DNA of 64,000 nt from Malachius bipustulatus (GCA_910589415.1 OU342630.1:23717867-23781866); one strand, 5' to 3'; shown: positions 12,301 to 24,225, numbered from the stretch's first letter. Notes: generated by a model not told the origin, from the letters alone. Numbers and translations are program-made.

Positions 12301-14134
12301 AAAAAAAAATCCAATATATTGGAAAAAAATTTAATATATTGAAAAATAAAATGTCGAACTTCTAGATTTTCTATAATACTTGGTGCCCAAATGAAATAGA
12401 TCCGTTCCCAATGGAAGTAGGTGCTTTCAATTATGTTTCTGTTAAAAGGCAGTGTAGTGATTTTTTAGTTTCGAGGACATAACTTACGCACCTAATTCAT
12501 ATACATAGTTTAATAGTAGTGTGCTCACTGTGCTGTTTTATGCAAATATATCATAATAATTACAAAGATACATGCCAGTAGCAACCGATTTATACAACCA
12601 TCATGAATGCAAATCAAATTTTGCAAGACATGTCAAGCTGTAGTTTGAGTTTGGAAGATTTAATAAAGTGCTATTTCCTCCATCAATTAATTCATCAAGA
12701 AAAAAATTTACTTATAATTTGGTAACATACAGTTACTATTTTGCAGTAAAAAATGTTAGGAATAGAGACTAGGTCAACAAAAAAACGCGTTTTCTTTTCA
12801 AAAATTACTTGGATAGATTGTTATATAAACACATGGATTCAATAAATAGCATAAATGGCTTGTTTTTATGAACTCTCAGAAATCATAATTGTCTTGGGAT
12901 TACGGCTCAGTGCTAAGTGCTTCAAGTAATTTAACTCCTAATGAAGGTTTAATTATTGGTCGTAGAAAAAGTGTAGTATTCTACCTGCAATAAAGCAATT
13001 AATCAGCAATTACTCACTCGAATGATTTCAACAAAATTCACGTTGACGCTCGCAGGGCAAACGTCATTCTTGGTAGTAATTGTCTATATTGGTTGTATAT
13101 GATCGATACACATATACACGGTATGCCGATTGCGTTTTCTATTTTGGTCAACTACTGCGCAATGACGTCATGTGGTTTTATTTTTACTTAAAGTATTAAT
13201 TGCGGCGAGGTTGTTTATAAAATAAATGTCAAATTATATTGCTTCCATCCTTTTTGCTTGTGTTTTTCTTTGTGCTAGATCTATTATGGAAAAATCTTTA
13301 ATTTTTTTTCGAAAAAAATAAAATGAAATTTTTACAATTTTTTTTAATGTTATTGAATTTTGATTTTCATGATTTTTTTGTACCAAACGACATAAAAAAA
13401 CAATGGCGGCTATAAGAAAAACAAAAGTTGACAATGTAAACTCTGGGATTTAGTTGGCCGTGAAAATTTTTTAAACATTAAATGGATAGCCGTTGCCGAC
13501 CTATGCAAGCCTACAAAGAATTATTTATTTATTCTTGACAATAAAAAAGATATGAGCAATCTCATGGTGTAGTCTTTGAACCACGTGACGTCACAAGACC
13601 GGAACGCAGCCTGCGCGTCATCGTCTATCGGCATACCGTGTATATGTGTATCGTGGTATATGTAGTAAAATTACATGAAATCAATTATTAGTGTATTTTT
13701 TAACAAAAAAATACACTATTTTTTTATAAGCTTTACCTATTCTATAACACAATAGAATTTTGTGATATTAACCAATACCCTTCAGTAACGTACGGCTGAT
13801 ATGCAGGTTTAATATTGCATTTATATTCATAAGAGAATTATTATTATCATGAAAAAAATATTATGTATGTACTGCTCCCAAAAGCATTGGAAAAAATCAC
13901 TAATAATATCACAGTTTACAAAATTATTAATTGGTTACTGAATTAAATTTTTTAAACATTCATAAGTTGTTTGTCATCAATACAGTGAATGGGATGGCGA
14001 TAATTATAATAATCCTTATCAGGGGTTAAATATCCTCGAATGAAAACTTTTAGTTTCACTTAGATGAAACCGAGGATGAAACAGAGAAACATGACAACAG
14101 AGGACACATTTCCATCATAAGCTTCCGCGGCTAG
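12301..14134. other. Palindrome spacer
   Basis: Unique-looking DNA between the arms. It includes one foldback (13102-13653), a family F fragment inside it (about 13330-13560) and simple TATTGGAAATATT-like repeats at both edges (12215-12340 and 14134-14190). A 41-codon open frame at 12603-12728 (+), starting MNANQILQDMSSCSLSLEDL, ends in a stop that overlaps a GTAACA donor-like site. It could be a small exon but has no recognised homology. Confidence 0.4.
13102..13653. mobile_element. Foldback with ACACGGTATGCCGAT ends
   Basis: The arms share CGATACACATATACACGG, then GGTATGCCGAT. Inner arm sequence also pairs around TGACGTCA (near 13161 and 13590). The loop contains a family F fragment. Non-coding. 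Confidence 0.55.
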
Positions 14135-14210
14135 CAATATATTGGATTTTTTTTCCAATATATTCAAAATATTTCCAATATATTGAAAATAAAAATTTTA
14201 TTATAATTTT

Positions 14211-14594
14211 GTGACCCCTAGACGCTTTCGTACATTCGTGAAAAGACTTGGAAATGATAAAATTTTAAAATTTTTAAATAATTTTTTACAAAATGTCATG
14301 CGATTAACATTGCCTAGTAAGTATTCTTATGCAATTTTATTAATTTTGAAAATAATCAACCAATCAAAAGAATTTCCTCAATGTATTATTCCATATTTTA
14401 AAATAGAATAAAAATTTGAATCATACACTGTTTTTAAAATTCCTACTTGTAATCCTTTATTCTTTAAAAATCGAAGTTGGAAGTAAACTTTGCACAGTTT
14501 TTTTGATATTGTATTAATAATATGTAATTTCCAATTAAGATTTCTATCTAAATTGAAACCTAATAATTTTAAAGATTCTACGTTTTCAATTTAT
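14211..14594 (-). pseudogene. LINE reverse transcriptase fragment (right arm, deleted)
   Basis: Mirror copy of the left-arm LINE fragment (coordinates sum to 26263). About 150 bases equivalent to 12028-12177 are absent. The break joins CACGAATG directly to TACGAAAGCG, with short microhomology around the junction. Confidence 0.6.
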
Positions 14595-14612
14595 TAAATT
14601 TATTAATTTTTT

Positions 14613-14823
14613 TTATTAAATCATGCACTCCAATTAGTATAACAATTGTCAGAAATTTTAAGTTATTCTGATAAGCCAGTTAGTAGATATTGAAAAAAAA
14701 ATTCGAAGAACTTAATCTCGAAAACCAAAGCTCCAAAGACCCATGTCGACAGGGAATTTTTCGCCCATTTTTTCATTCCCTTCATGCCCTTTAAGTTTAA
14801 AAAAATACCCTTTATAATGTCAA
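14613..14823. repeat. Partial family A repeat in right palindrome arm
   Basis: Mirror of 11440-11650; only one arm of the family A element is present. Confidence 0.6.
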
Positions 14824-14992
14824 TGAGTGATTTTATACACCCTCTTTAGCTATTACTCGCCAAAGCCACGATGATCCAAACTTCATAGTCTAGTTGCATC
14901 GTTCCTATTAATTTTCGTACGGGACATGGGCACAGAAACATTCAGCTTTTATAAAATAACGACGGTCTGTAAGTCAAGTGATCTTACAGCAA

Positions 14993-15198
14993 ATATTATA
15001 AAGGCTCATTAGGCTAACGGGCAGATTTCTGTGCTCGTTTTTGAAGCTAATATCGACTTCAAATGACATTTATTAACATTTTTGTAATAAATTTCATGTC
15101 AAAAATACATAAATTTAAAAAATTTCCACTTGGACTCGATACCTTCTTCAGAAATGGCCACAGAAATCTGCCCGTTAACTTAATGAGCCTTTATAATA
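14993..15198. mobile_element. Short foldback, family G copy 2
   Basis: Palindromic partner of 11065-11270, same ends and same length. It was present before the inverted duplication. Confidence 0.75.
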
Positions 15199-15335
15199 TC
15201 GGCTGTTAGTCTATAACAAATAGTATTAGACATATATAGTAATTAATAATTAGATATATATAGTAATTGACATATGAACGATGATCAGGTCAATTCCTAA
15301 CCTCATTGCTTTAGGAGCTGTAAACCGACGGATGA

Positions 15336-17771
15336 TTAGCTGGCAAACTGTACATAAAAAAATAAAATAGCGGACTTATTAAATAAGGGATGATTTTAGG
15401 AAAACTTACAGTTTGCAAAAGAAGATTTTTTAGAGGGTAACAGTCCACATACCTGGGTGTCATTTTGCGTAGAAGATTGCATCCCTTCGATTTCCTGGAA
15501 GACGTTGCAGGCGATTAATTTTGCTACTAACTCTACGCTATCATCTGTCGGTTTGTAAAGTTTTAGGGGTAGTTTTAGGCCGAAGTCTTGATTTGCAAGG
15601 GTTGATTTTTTAATGGGGTGTGTATGATGCTTCAGGCTTTGGTGTGGGTGCGCAGTTTTTAGTTTTCCGATTTCTGGACACGGCAAAATTTTGAACTAAG
15701 AAAACGAAACGAAAGTGGGACTTATTCGATCAAGGGATGATTTTAGGAAAACTTACAGTTTGCAAGAGAAGATTTTTTAGAGGGTAACAGTCCACATACC
15801 TGGGTGTCATTTTGCGTAGAAGATTGCATCCCTTCGATTTCCTGGAAGACGTTGCAGGCGATTAATTTTGCTACTAACTCTACGCTATCATCTGTCGGTT
15901 TGTAAAGTTTTAGGGGTAGTTTTAGGCCGAAGTCTTGATTTGCAAGGGATGATTTTTTAATGGGGTGTGTATGATGCTTCAGGCTTTGGTGTGGGTGCGC
16001 GGTTTTTAGTTTTCCGATTTCTGGAGGCGGCAAAATTTCGAACTAAGAAAACGAAACGAAAGCGGGACTTATTCGATCAAGGGATGATTTTAGGAAAACT
16101 TACGGTTTGCAAGAGAAGATTTTTTACAGGGTAACAGTCAACGTACCTGTGTGTCATTTTGCGTAGAAGATTGCATCCCTTCGATTTCCTGGAAGACGCT
16201 GCAGGCGATTAATGTTGCTACTAACTCTACGCTATCATCTGTCGGTTTGTAAAGTTTTAGGGGTAGTTTTAGGTCGAAGTTTTGATTTGCAAGGGTTGAT
16301 TTTTTAATGGGGTGTGTATGATGCTTCAGGCTTTGGTGTGGGTGCGCAGTTTTTAGTTTTCCGATTTCTGGACACGGCAAAATTTTGAACTAAGAAAACG
16401 AAACGAAAGTGGGACTTATTCGATCAAGGGATGATTTTAGGAAAACTTACAGTTTGCAAAAGAAGATTTTTTAGAGGGTAACAGTCCACATACCTGGGTG
16501 TCATTTTGCGTAGAAGATTGCATCCCTTCGATTTCCTGGAAGACGTTGCAGGCGATTAATTTTGCTACTAACTCTACGCTATCATCTGTCGGTTTGTAAA
16601 GTTTTAGGGGTAGTTTTAGGCCGAAGTCTTGATTTGCAAGGGTTGATTTTTTAATGGGGTGTGTATGATGCTTCAGGCTTTGGTGTGGGTGCGCAGTTTT
16701 TAGTTTTCCGATTTCTGGAGACGGCAAAATTTCGAACTAAGAAAACGAAACGAAAGCGGGACTTATTCGATCAAGGGATGATTTTAGGAAAACTTACGGT
16801 TTGCAAGAGAAGATTTTTTACAGGGTAACAGTCAACGTACCTGTGTGTCATTTTGCGTAGAAGATTGCATCCCTTCGATTTCCTGGAAGACGCTGCAGGC
16901 GATTAATGTTGCTACTAACTCTACGCTATCATCTGTCGGTTTGTAAAGTTTTAGGGGTAGTTTTAGGTCGAAGTCTTGATTTGCAAGGGTTGATTTTTTA
17001 ATGGGGTGTGTATGATGCTTCAGGCTTTGGTGTGGGTGCGCAGTTTTTAGTTTTCCGATTTCTGGACACGGCAAAATTTTGAACTAAGAAAACGAAACGA
17101 AAGTGGGACTTATTCGATCAAGGGATGATTTTAGGAAAACTTACAGTTTGCAAGAGAAGATTTTTTACAGGGTAACAGTCCACATACCTGGGTGTCATGT
17201 TGCGTAGAAGATTCCATCCCTTCGATTTCCTGGAAGACGCTGCAGGCGATTAATGTTGCTACTAACTCTACGCTATCATCTGTCGGTTTGTAAAATTTTA
17301 GGGGTAGTTTTAGGTCGAAGTCTTGATTTGCAAGGGTTGATTTTTTAATGGGGTGTGTATGATGCTTCAGGCTTTGGTGTGGGTGCGCAGTTTTTAGTTT
17401 TCCGATTTCTGGACACGGCAAAATTTTGAACTAAGAAAACGAAACGAAAGTGGGACTTATTCGATCAAGGGATGATTTTAGGAAAACTTACAGTTTGCAA
17501 GAGAAGATTTTTTAGAGGGTAACAGTCCACATACCTGGGTGTCATTTTGCGTAGAAGATTGCATCCCTTCGATTTCCTGGAAGACGTTGCAGGCGATTAA
17601 TGTTGCTACTAACTCTACGCTATCATCTGTCGGTTTGTAAAGTTTTAGGGGTAGTTTTAGGCCGAAGTCTTGATTTGCAAGAGATGATTTTTTAATGGGG
17701 TGTGTATGATGCTTCAGACTTGGGTGTGGGGGCGCAGTTTTTAGTTTTCCGAGTTCTGGACACGGCAACAT
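15336..17771 (-). CDS. Unrecognised repeat-exon gene, right copy
   Basis: Mirror of the left copy. Predicted exons on the minus strand are 17771-17535, 17430-17188, 17083-16841, 16736-16494, 16389-16147, 16042-15800, 15695-15453 and 15347-15336. All are open, phase 0 and bounded by the same splice motifs, with a total of 568 residues. The outermost unit again has the only ATG. Unit order differs from the left arm: the variant with DFDLKLPLKFYK and MESSTQHDTQ is the fifth unit on the left but the second here. The two genes face each other. Same caveat as the left copy: a satellite origin is possible. Confidence 0.45.
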
Positions 17772-17863
17772 TTTGAGCTAAAAAAACGAAACGAAAGCGG
17801 GATTTATTCTATCCACGGATGATTAACGAATGTTTCGCAAGAGATGATTTTTTTAGGGTACCA
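15348..17863 (-). repeat. Right tandem array, 347-bp units x7
   Basis: Seven units with the same 347-base period and the same diverged outermost partial unit as the left array. Individual units differ in order and content from their mirror partners. This indicates exchange or conversion between units since duplication. Confidence 0.9.
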
Positions 17864-18267
17864 ACCTAATGGCCTTTTGATAGATACTCGTCTGATTTAT
17901 TTGAAGCTATTAAACTTTACTTTTAAAGTTAATTTTGCCTATAATTTATTTTTAAAATAATAAGTTTATTTGAGGTCAATACTTTTGACCTTTAGTGTAA
18001 AAACGAATCCGAATCCGAATCTATCTTCAGGGACATGCTACGTAAGCAGAACGTAATTATATTAAGTTCCAAGGTCGTCGCTATAACGTATCTCTCACCT
18101 GAAAATTGTTCCCCATTTTCATGGGGCGATACCGAGCTAGGCGAAGGATTTTGTTCTTCCATAATCCCAGGGCTCAATTGGGCGACAAACGAGAAATGAA
18201 TGGATTATAAGAGATAATGAAACATAACTGGACAGGCAAGAAATACATGTGCGGCTTTGCCCATATA

Positions 18268-19123
18268 CAGTGTGTGTCACAAGCATGGTACACCCCCTTT
18301 TTTTCTTTTTTTTTTTGAAGATAATTTTTTGAAATTTGGTACGTCGCATATTCTCGATAGAGCGCACTTTTTAGCAAAAAATTGATTTTTTTCCCACATC
18401 CGGTTTTTCCGGAAATGTTACCAACTTTTTATTTTTGAATGGGACACCCTATATACTATTATATTTTTGGATTGTATACATTTGTACGAATCCAACAATA
18501 CCACATAATTACCCTTTTAAATGTCAAATTTGCTTGTATTTAATTTTCTATTTCTCAATTATAGTGTGCCATGACTATTTCGTTTTACTCCAATTGGATC
18601 ATCATCTAATGCTAGAAAAATCGAATTTTTGTTCAAAGTACTAAATTAAGTGATTTATGGATAAATAATGCGCACCGAAATGATTTTTTTGAGCTGAATT
18701 AATTTTTTTCAAATGGTACCAATATGGTACCATTTCAAGGTAGTTTCAAGACATTTAAAAAAAGAGACATTTTGGTGTACCCATTTTGCATCTGTGACGA
18801 ACACAACTGAAGTCATGGCACACTATAATAATTGAGAAATAAAAAATTAAATAAAGACAAATTTGACATTTAAAATGGTACTTATGTGGTATTGTTGAAT
18901 TCGTACAAATGTATAGAATCCAAAAATATAATAATATATAGGGTGTTCCATTTAAAAATAAAAAGTTGGTAACATATTTCCGGAAAAACCGGATGTATGA
19001 AAAAATTCAATTTTCTGCTAAAAAGTGCGCTCTATCGAGAATATACGACGTACCAAATTTCAAAAAATTATCTCAAAAAATAAAGAACAAAAAGGGGGTG
19101 TACCATGCCTGTGACACGCACTG
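18268..19123. mobile_element. Inverted-repeat transposon (MITE), family H copy 1
   Basis: The ends are CAGTGTGTGTCACAAGCATG and, inverted, CAGTGCGTGTCACAGGCATG, with TA on both sides. Arms extend about 350 bases. A second copy lies at 39412-40018 with a broken right end. Non-coding. Confidence 0.8.
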
Positions 19124-19520
19124 TATACGGGTGTCTGCTTAAGGCTGGCTACCGGCTATATCTCGGAAACTAATGGGCCTAGAACCTCAAAATAAAAAAT
19201 TTCCAGACATAAGTGATCACGAGAAATTCAATGAAAATATTTTCAAAATGGCCGCACTTCCGGAAATACCGGAAATTGACACCTATATCGTTATTTTAAC
19301 GGAAACACCCTGTAAAGTATTATATTTTTTAAATGTCTCAAGAAATCGAATACAGGTGGTTTTCACCACTGGAATTTAGATTGAGCGGTTTATGAGTTAT
19401 AAACAAGTGAAAATCGAAAATTTTCAACTTCAAAGCAGTGTAGAACTAGAACGGCTCAAGATTTCTAAAACGGTTTACATGTCCCTATCTTAACTTTTCA
19501 CATAGTATCCCACTATATAT

Positions 19521-19700
19521 GTCCGTATTCATCAAACTTCAAAATATAACTCCGGGGTTATATTTTGAATTTTCTGACAGCTGATTGGTCGGTCTAATGC
19601 TCGTAGCATTCGTAGGGTTTGAGCATTAGACCAATCAGCTGCCAGAAAATTCAAAATATAACCCCAGAGTTATATTTTGAAGTTTGATGAATACGGACAT
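19521..19700. repeat. Small foldback, family J copy 1
   Basis: Ends ATGTCCGTATTCATCAAAC and its inverse. The inner arms share AATTTTCTGACAGCTGATTG. About 180 bp, non-coding. Confidence 0.7.
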
Positions 19701-19702
19701 TA

Positions 19703-19868
19703 GGTCCGTATTCATCAATAAATATAACCCCTGGGGTTATATTTTGGAATATGTCATTGGTTTAGAATTCGTAGCATTCGTAGGGTTTGAACATTAGACC
19801 AATCAGCTGTCAGAAAATTCAAAATATAACCCCAGAGTTATATTTTGAAGTTTGATGAATACGGACAT
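19703..19868. repeat. Small foldback, family J copy 2
   Basis: Directly follows copy 1, with the same GTCCGTATTCATCAA ends, and is slightly shorter and diverged at its left half. The head-to-tail pair shares the ACATTAG-like junction. Confidence 0.65.
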
Positions 19869-20479
19869 TAGTGGAGTAAATTTTAATACAGGGTGATGAA
19901 AATCATCCGATTTTTCATCACGACCCTGTATTAAAATTTCAACCATCTAGTAGGATACTATGTGAAAAGTTAAGATAGGGACATGTAAACCGTTTTTAGA
20001 AATCTTAAGCCGTTCTAGTTCTGCACTGCTTTGAAGTTGGAAATTTTCGATTTTCACTTGTTTATAACTCATAAACCGCTCAATCTAAATTCAAATGGTG
20101 AAAACCACCTGTATTCGATTTCTTGAGACATTTAAAAAATATAATATTTTACAGGGTGTTTCCGTTAAAATAACGATATAGGTGTCAATTTCCGGTATTT
20201 CCGGAAGTGGGGCCATTTTGAAAATATTTTCATTGAATTTCTCGTGATCACTTATTTCTGGAAATTTTTTATTTTGAGGTTCTAGGCCCATTAGTTTACG
20301 AGATATAGCCGGTAGCCAGCCTTAAGCAGACACCCTGTATAGCAGTGTTGCCAGATTTAGTGGTGCTTTTAGTAGATCGGATAGGTATACCTAATCAATT
20401 TATTATTAATAATTGAAATCGAGTAGGTAGTAGATACGTACCTACCTATGGCTATAATGTTGCACTTTAGCGTCATCGG

Positions 20480-20576
20480 TAAGTCAGGTCTTTGGTTACG
20501 GTAGGTTTTTTTCTTTCAAATGTCCCTAAAATGAAAAAAAACTACCCTGACCAAAGACCTGACTTCCGGTGAGTTT
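20480..20576. repeat. Short hairpin repeat, family L copy 1
   Basis: About 97 bp. AAGTCAGGTCTTTGGT is followed by a T-run, AATGTCCCTAAAATG, an A-run and the inverse of the first phrase. Copies are at 61749-61837 and 62600-62686, with a half copy at 62515-62560. Confidence 0.7.
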
Positions 20577-21540
20577 TAACTGCGGAAAAAATAATAAATA
20601 CCCATCGTTTAAATAAACAGCTCCCGTTATGGTTGCTTATAGTTGTTTTGAAACTGGGGCAACATGTTTGAAATATAACTATAATAATAATTATGATGTG
20701 TATCGCCATATTCATTATACCTATACGAGTATTACTTCTCTATTGATGTTTCATGTTTCTGCTGTAGGTGTATAGTATAAAATAATTGTAAATGCACTAA
20801 GGGCTTGATGTATTTGATAGAACTTAAAAAAATACTACATCAAGTATTGTTTATTTATTTTTTTCAATTTTATTTAATGTAGAAAATCGGAATTTCTGTA
20901 AAATCTGGCAACGTAGCCATACAAGAGCATTCAAATAACTCGGATAATAATCAACCAAGTCTCCAATGGCTTCAACAGTATTTATAAATTCCTTGGCCCA
21001 ACTGAGCTCCAGGATTATAAGGTCACCCGTAGAGTCGAAGGGTCACTCAGGTAATTTGGCCCAACTCGGAAACGGCGTTTTCATGCCAGGCACGTTATAG
21101 AATCGTTCTAATTCCGTTTCTATAGCTAGTGGCAAACACCTTAAAATTCTGGTGATAGTCGTTGATACGTAGTTGAGGCTAAAAATTCTACTTGGGGTAT
21201 CTCTTAGCGTTTACGAGATACCAATATAGAAAAAAATATATGATGCTGCCTGTAATAGTTTCCGGAAATCTCAATACTAAAAATAAATAAAACTCACCCT
21301 GTATATCATTTGTTATTTAGATAAGTAACTAATAAATATAAATAACGACTAAATAGACAACAAATGCAAGTATTTTCTTCAAAATGAATTTTGACTTATC
21401 TTCCTAACTTGTTTGGTTTTCGAGCAATTCAATTTATTCGGTAGTCTGCGGGCTCAACATTTCAAAATTTCAAACAAACGAAAATTCACGCGCATAAAAA
21501 AATTTTAATTTTGCAATTTATTTAACAGCCGCGATTATCT
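20577..21540. other. Non-coding stretch
   Basis: AT-rich. Ends near 21305 with ACTCACCCTGTATATC, which looks like one terminus of an ACAGGGTG-type repeat whose partner was not found. No gene is recognised. Confidence 0.35.
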
Positions 21541-22299
21541 CTAAAACCATGATGGCATCATATACAACAAAAAAAAAACTACAAGAGGACTGTTTTTGTA
21601 AATTAGTGAAGCTTTCTTTTTCATAGCAAGCAATTTTTTATCTTCAACGGTAACGCGTTGAAAGGGACGCGTAACACCTCTCGTCCCTCTCGCATCTAAA
21701 TCGCAAGGTAAACTGTCAAACAGTATTGTCAAAGACAGTTTGCAAAAACCATGGCAACAAAAAACTAATATACTACTGAACAAAATTATGGGAAGACTTT
21801 TTGGACTTTCCTCAAAGACAAACAGTCACTAGATTTTTTTCAAAATTTTACATGAATCAATCAATAAGGGTGTTTTTGAAGTTATCCAACTTCCAGGTTT
21901 GTCAAAGTCTACATTGCGGAGTGACATATGACTTGAAATGCAACCATGTCCAATGTACCAAAATCGATTTCGCACGAAATTTTGAAATTTTGTTCTTGCC
22001 CTATAACCACTATTGAAACTTAATCACCGTTTAAGGGGCTTCAATGATTAATTCAAACTCCCTGGAGACTCTCTGGCCAAAATGTTTGCCGATATTATCA
22101 TTCGTTTTGAAGAGACAATTCCTTCTTCGAAATCCTGAAAAAACGTCCACAAGATATGTTCAAATATGACTCAAGTTTGAGGCAAATCGATTTTTCTTAT
22201 CACAAAAGAGGTCACCCGCAATTGTAAATTGTTCAAAGCGCTTCCGCAGTTTTTGCAACCTTTTCATCAGGTAGGGAATTTTTACCAGTTCTTATCGCA

Positions 22300-23325
22300 G
22301 ATTTATGACCTTTAGATGTTATTTAAATTTTTTCTAGCACACTGGGGTTCATTGGAGTCTCTGCTACCCGTAGTCTTCATTCTTTGAGCTCTAGCCCCTT
22401 TATTAGATTTCCTGATATAGACCTTCTTTTAACCTCCCCCATTAGAATGGTGAAGAAAGCGTTGTTGCATGAAAACAGGTCAGCTTACGCTTGCAATGGT
22501 CCAAAATGATTCATTTACACTGTTGACAACCTAAGAAACCATTATCATGTAACCATAGGTCAATTATTTTTGCAGATTTTTACAGCACATTCCGCTGCAC
22601 AATTAAATCCGGCGCGCATGTCGCTCTGCTACCACTCCAGCAGTCCAATGTTGGTTTGTGAGCACATAATAAAATTACCAAAATTTACACAGACTAACGC
22701 CCTCAACTCGCGCACCAAACCTTTATTTCAAATGTTGGGAGGCAGTTGTTGCTTAAGTGTCTTTAGTTAATGATTAATAACTCACCCTATGTAAGATAAC
22801 TATAATCATTTCCAACAAGCTTTTTTTTGACATTTTTAAATGTTACAGACCCTTTTTTCCCACCTCTTGGAAACTATTGTCGTAACTAACGTTCAACTGT
22901 TGTATTTCTAACTGTAGTCTCCTAAATCTTTTTCATCCAGTCATATATTTTCTTTCGAATCAGTCCAAAGCTTCAATAAGTTCTTTATACTATAGCGAAA
23001 TTCAGTTTTATTTCTAGAAAGTTTTGTTTTAGCCTTGACAATATCCTTTTCAAATAGGCGCTGACATGCTGAACGTCTAACTTACTTGACTTTCTTTCTC
23101 CCCCTTAAAGAGTTGACAGCTTGTCCTTCAAATGGCGGCGACGTATTTGGTGGAGTTGCTGCTAAAATTCTTTCAAATCGCTATCTTTGCTGCTTTCTTT
23201 TCTGCTGACTCTTTCTATTCTTTACGTTTTTTCTTGGTTCTCTTTCAGACAAATTTCTTATTAATTTATCGACAATAAAATCTCTCCACTTTGAAACACA
23301 AGAACCATCCTTCGTTACCACAAAT
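22300..23325 (-). pseudogene. Possible decayed coding remnant, unrecognised
   Basis: The minus strand between about 23325 and 22890 reads as protein-like sequence broken by stops. Phrases include DGSCVSKWRDFIVDKLIRNL, then PPNTSPPFEGQAVNSLRGRK and NKTEFRYSIKNLLKLW. Farther along, GNFIMCSQTNIGLLEW appears. The basic composition would fit an old transposase or DNA-binding protein, but no family is recognised. It may be chance. Confidence 0.25.
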
Positions 23326-23519
23326 GACACTGCGGTCACATAAAGTTACCACATGTGAAGTATGTGACGGTGACTTATGTGACAAATCTGCAATTTTCAT
23401 GCTGCTACTTGAATTTTACATAAGCTGGCAACGTTAATAAAAATTCGGTTACCAGGGCACAGTTTGAGTGTTAGGTTTATGAATTCCACTTTTAGATAAT
23501 TTTACGTGATTAGTTAATA

Positions 23520-24025
23520 TGTGCGCAGGATACGATAGCTTGTTCAAAAATATGAAAAAAAGTTCCTGTTAAGATTATGGGTCCGCAAACCGACCATTTT
23601 CTAGAAACAGGATGTCAAGAAAAAATTTTGTTCAGTTTTTTGACGATTTCTCAGGAACCCTTTCAGATATAAAACTGAATTTTTGTACACATCTAATCAT
23701 TAATATTATTTAATTTTTGAACTCTGATTAAATTAATTTCATACGGCAGTGGCGGAGATTTTGGGGTTGCTTGAAATTTTTTTGCCACTCATTTCTACGA
23801 CGCTGCAAAAATTGGCATTGTGAGAGCACATTTTAACCTGTCAATGTTTTCCACATAAAAAAGGTGCTCTTGGTCAAATACTCTTAACGTGCACTGTTTT
23901 AGAGAAAAACAGCTTTTTCTGATGAAAAACATAAAAGTGCCAACATGATTTTTTGTGAACAAAAACATCCTTTGTTTTTGATTTTTTGTTATAATTTATT
24001 TCACGGCCACATATTTTGTTTTTCA
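23520..24025. repeat. Family M repeat, copy 2 (partial)
   Basis: Matches the 803-1512 repeat: GTGCGCAGGATACGATAGC, then GTTTTTTGACGATTTCTCAG, then GCAGTGGCGGAGATTTTGG. No intact right end is seen. It lies just upstream of the DIPK1 exon, inside what should be an intron. Confidence 0.5.
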
Positions 24026-24225
24026 AATTTGCCCGAGAAATCACGATTATCGAACGTACACCAGTTAAATAATGAATGGGAACTTAGGCAAAAGGAAGAA
24101 CTTATTCGAGAATGAACCGCGAGAGTTTTCTGACTTTACCTTTTCAATACTTAATAAGGCCCTCTATCGAAAATCATTATTTAAGTACCTATCCACTTCT
24201 ATGTACCTTTTAGTAAATCAAATTG

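Larger units (their letters stand above)
8219..18044. repeat. Giant inverted repeat (palindrome) with ~4 kb arms
   Basis: Position x in the left arm pairs with 26263 minus x in the right arm, and this constant holds from the 5' ends of the arrays to about 12028/14235. The left arm is 8219-12300 and the right arm is about 14135-18044. They flank a 1.8-kb spacer. Each arm carries the same seven-unit array, the same short foldback, the same partial family A repeat and the same LINE fragment. Non-array arm sequence looks nearly identical. The left arm has about 150 bases (12028-12177) that are missing from the right arm. The near identity points to a recent inverted duplication or continuing gene conversion. 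The differences argue against a simple read-through assembly artefact. Confidence 0.9.
19128..20337. mobile_element. Inverted-repeat transposon (MITE), family I, hosting two smaller foldbacks
   Basis: The ends are C-A/G-GGTGTCTGCTTAAGG, inverted at the right, with TA flanks. Arms of about 390 bases include CTAGAACCTCAAAATAAAAA. It abuts the previous element with only TATA between them. The loop holds two tandem foldbacks (19521-19700 and 19703-19868) and a tiny hairpin with CAGGGTG ends (about 19889-19932). Confidence 0.8.

Noticed and set aside
8219..18044. Palindrome as a mirrored-read assembly artefact
   Set aside because: Unit order differs between arms, a 150-base indel distinguishes them, and a unique 1.8-kb spacer separates them. 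Long reads would still be decisive.
18435..18644. Hydrophobic open frames in family H arms as membrane proteins
   Set aside because: Composition follows from AT-rich sequence, and the inverted partner arm has no equivalent frame.
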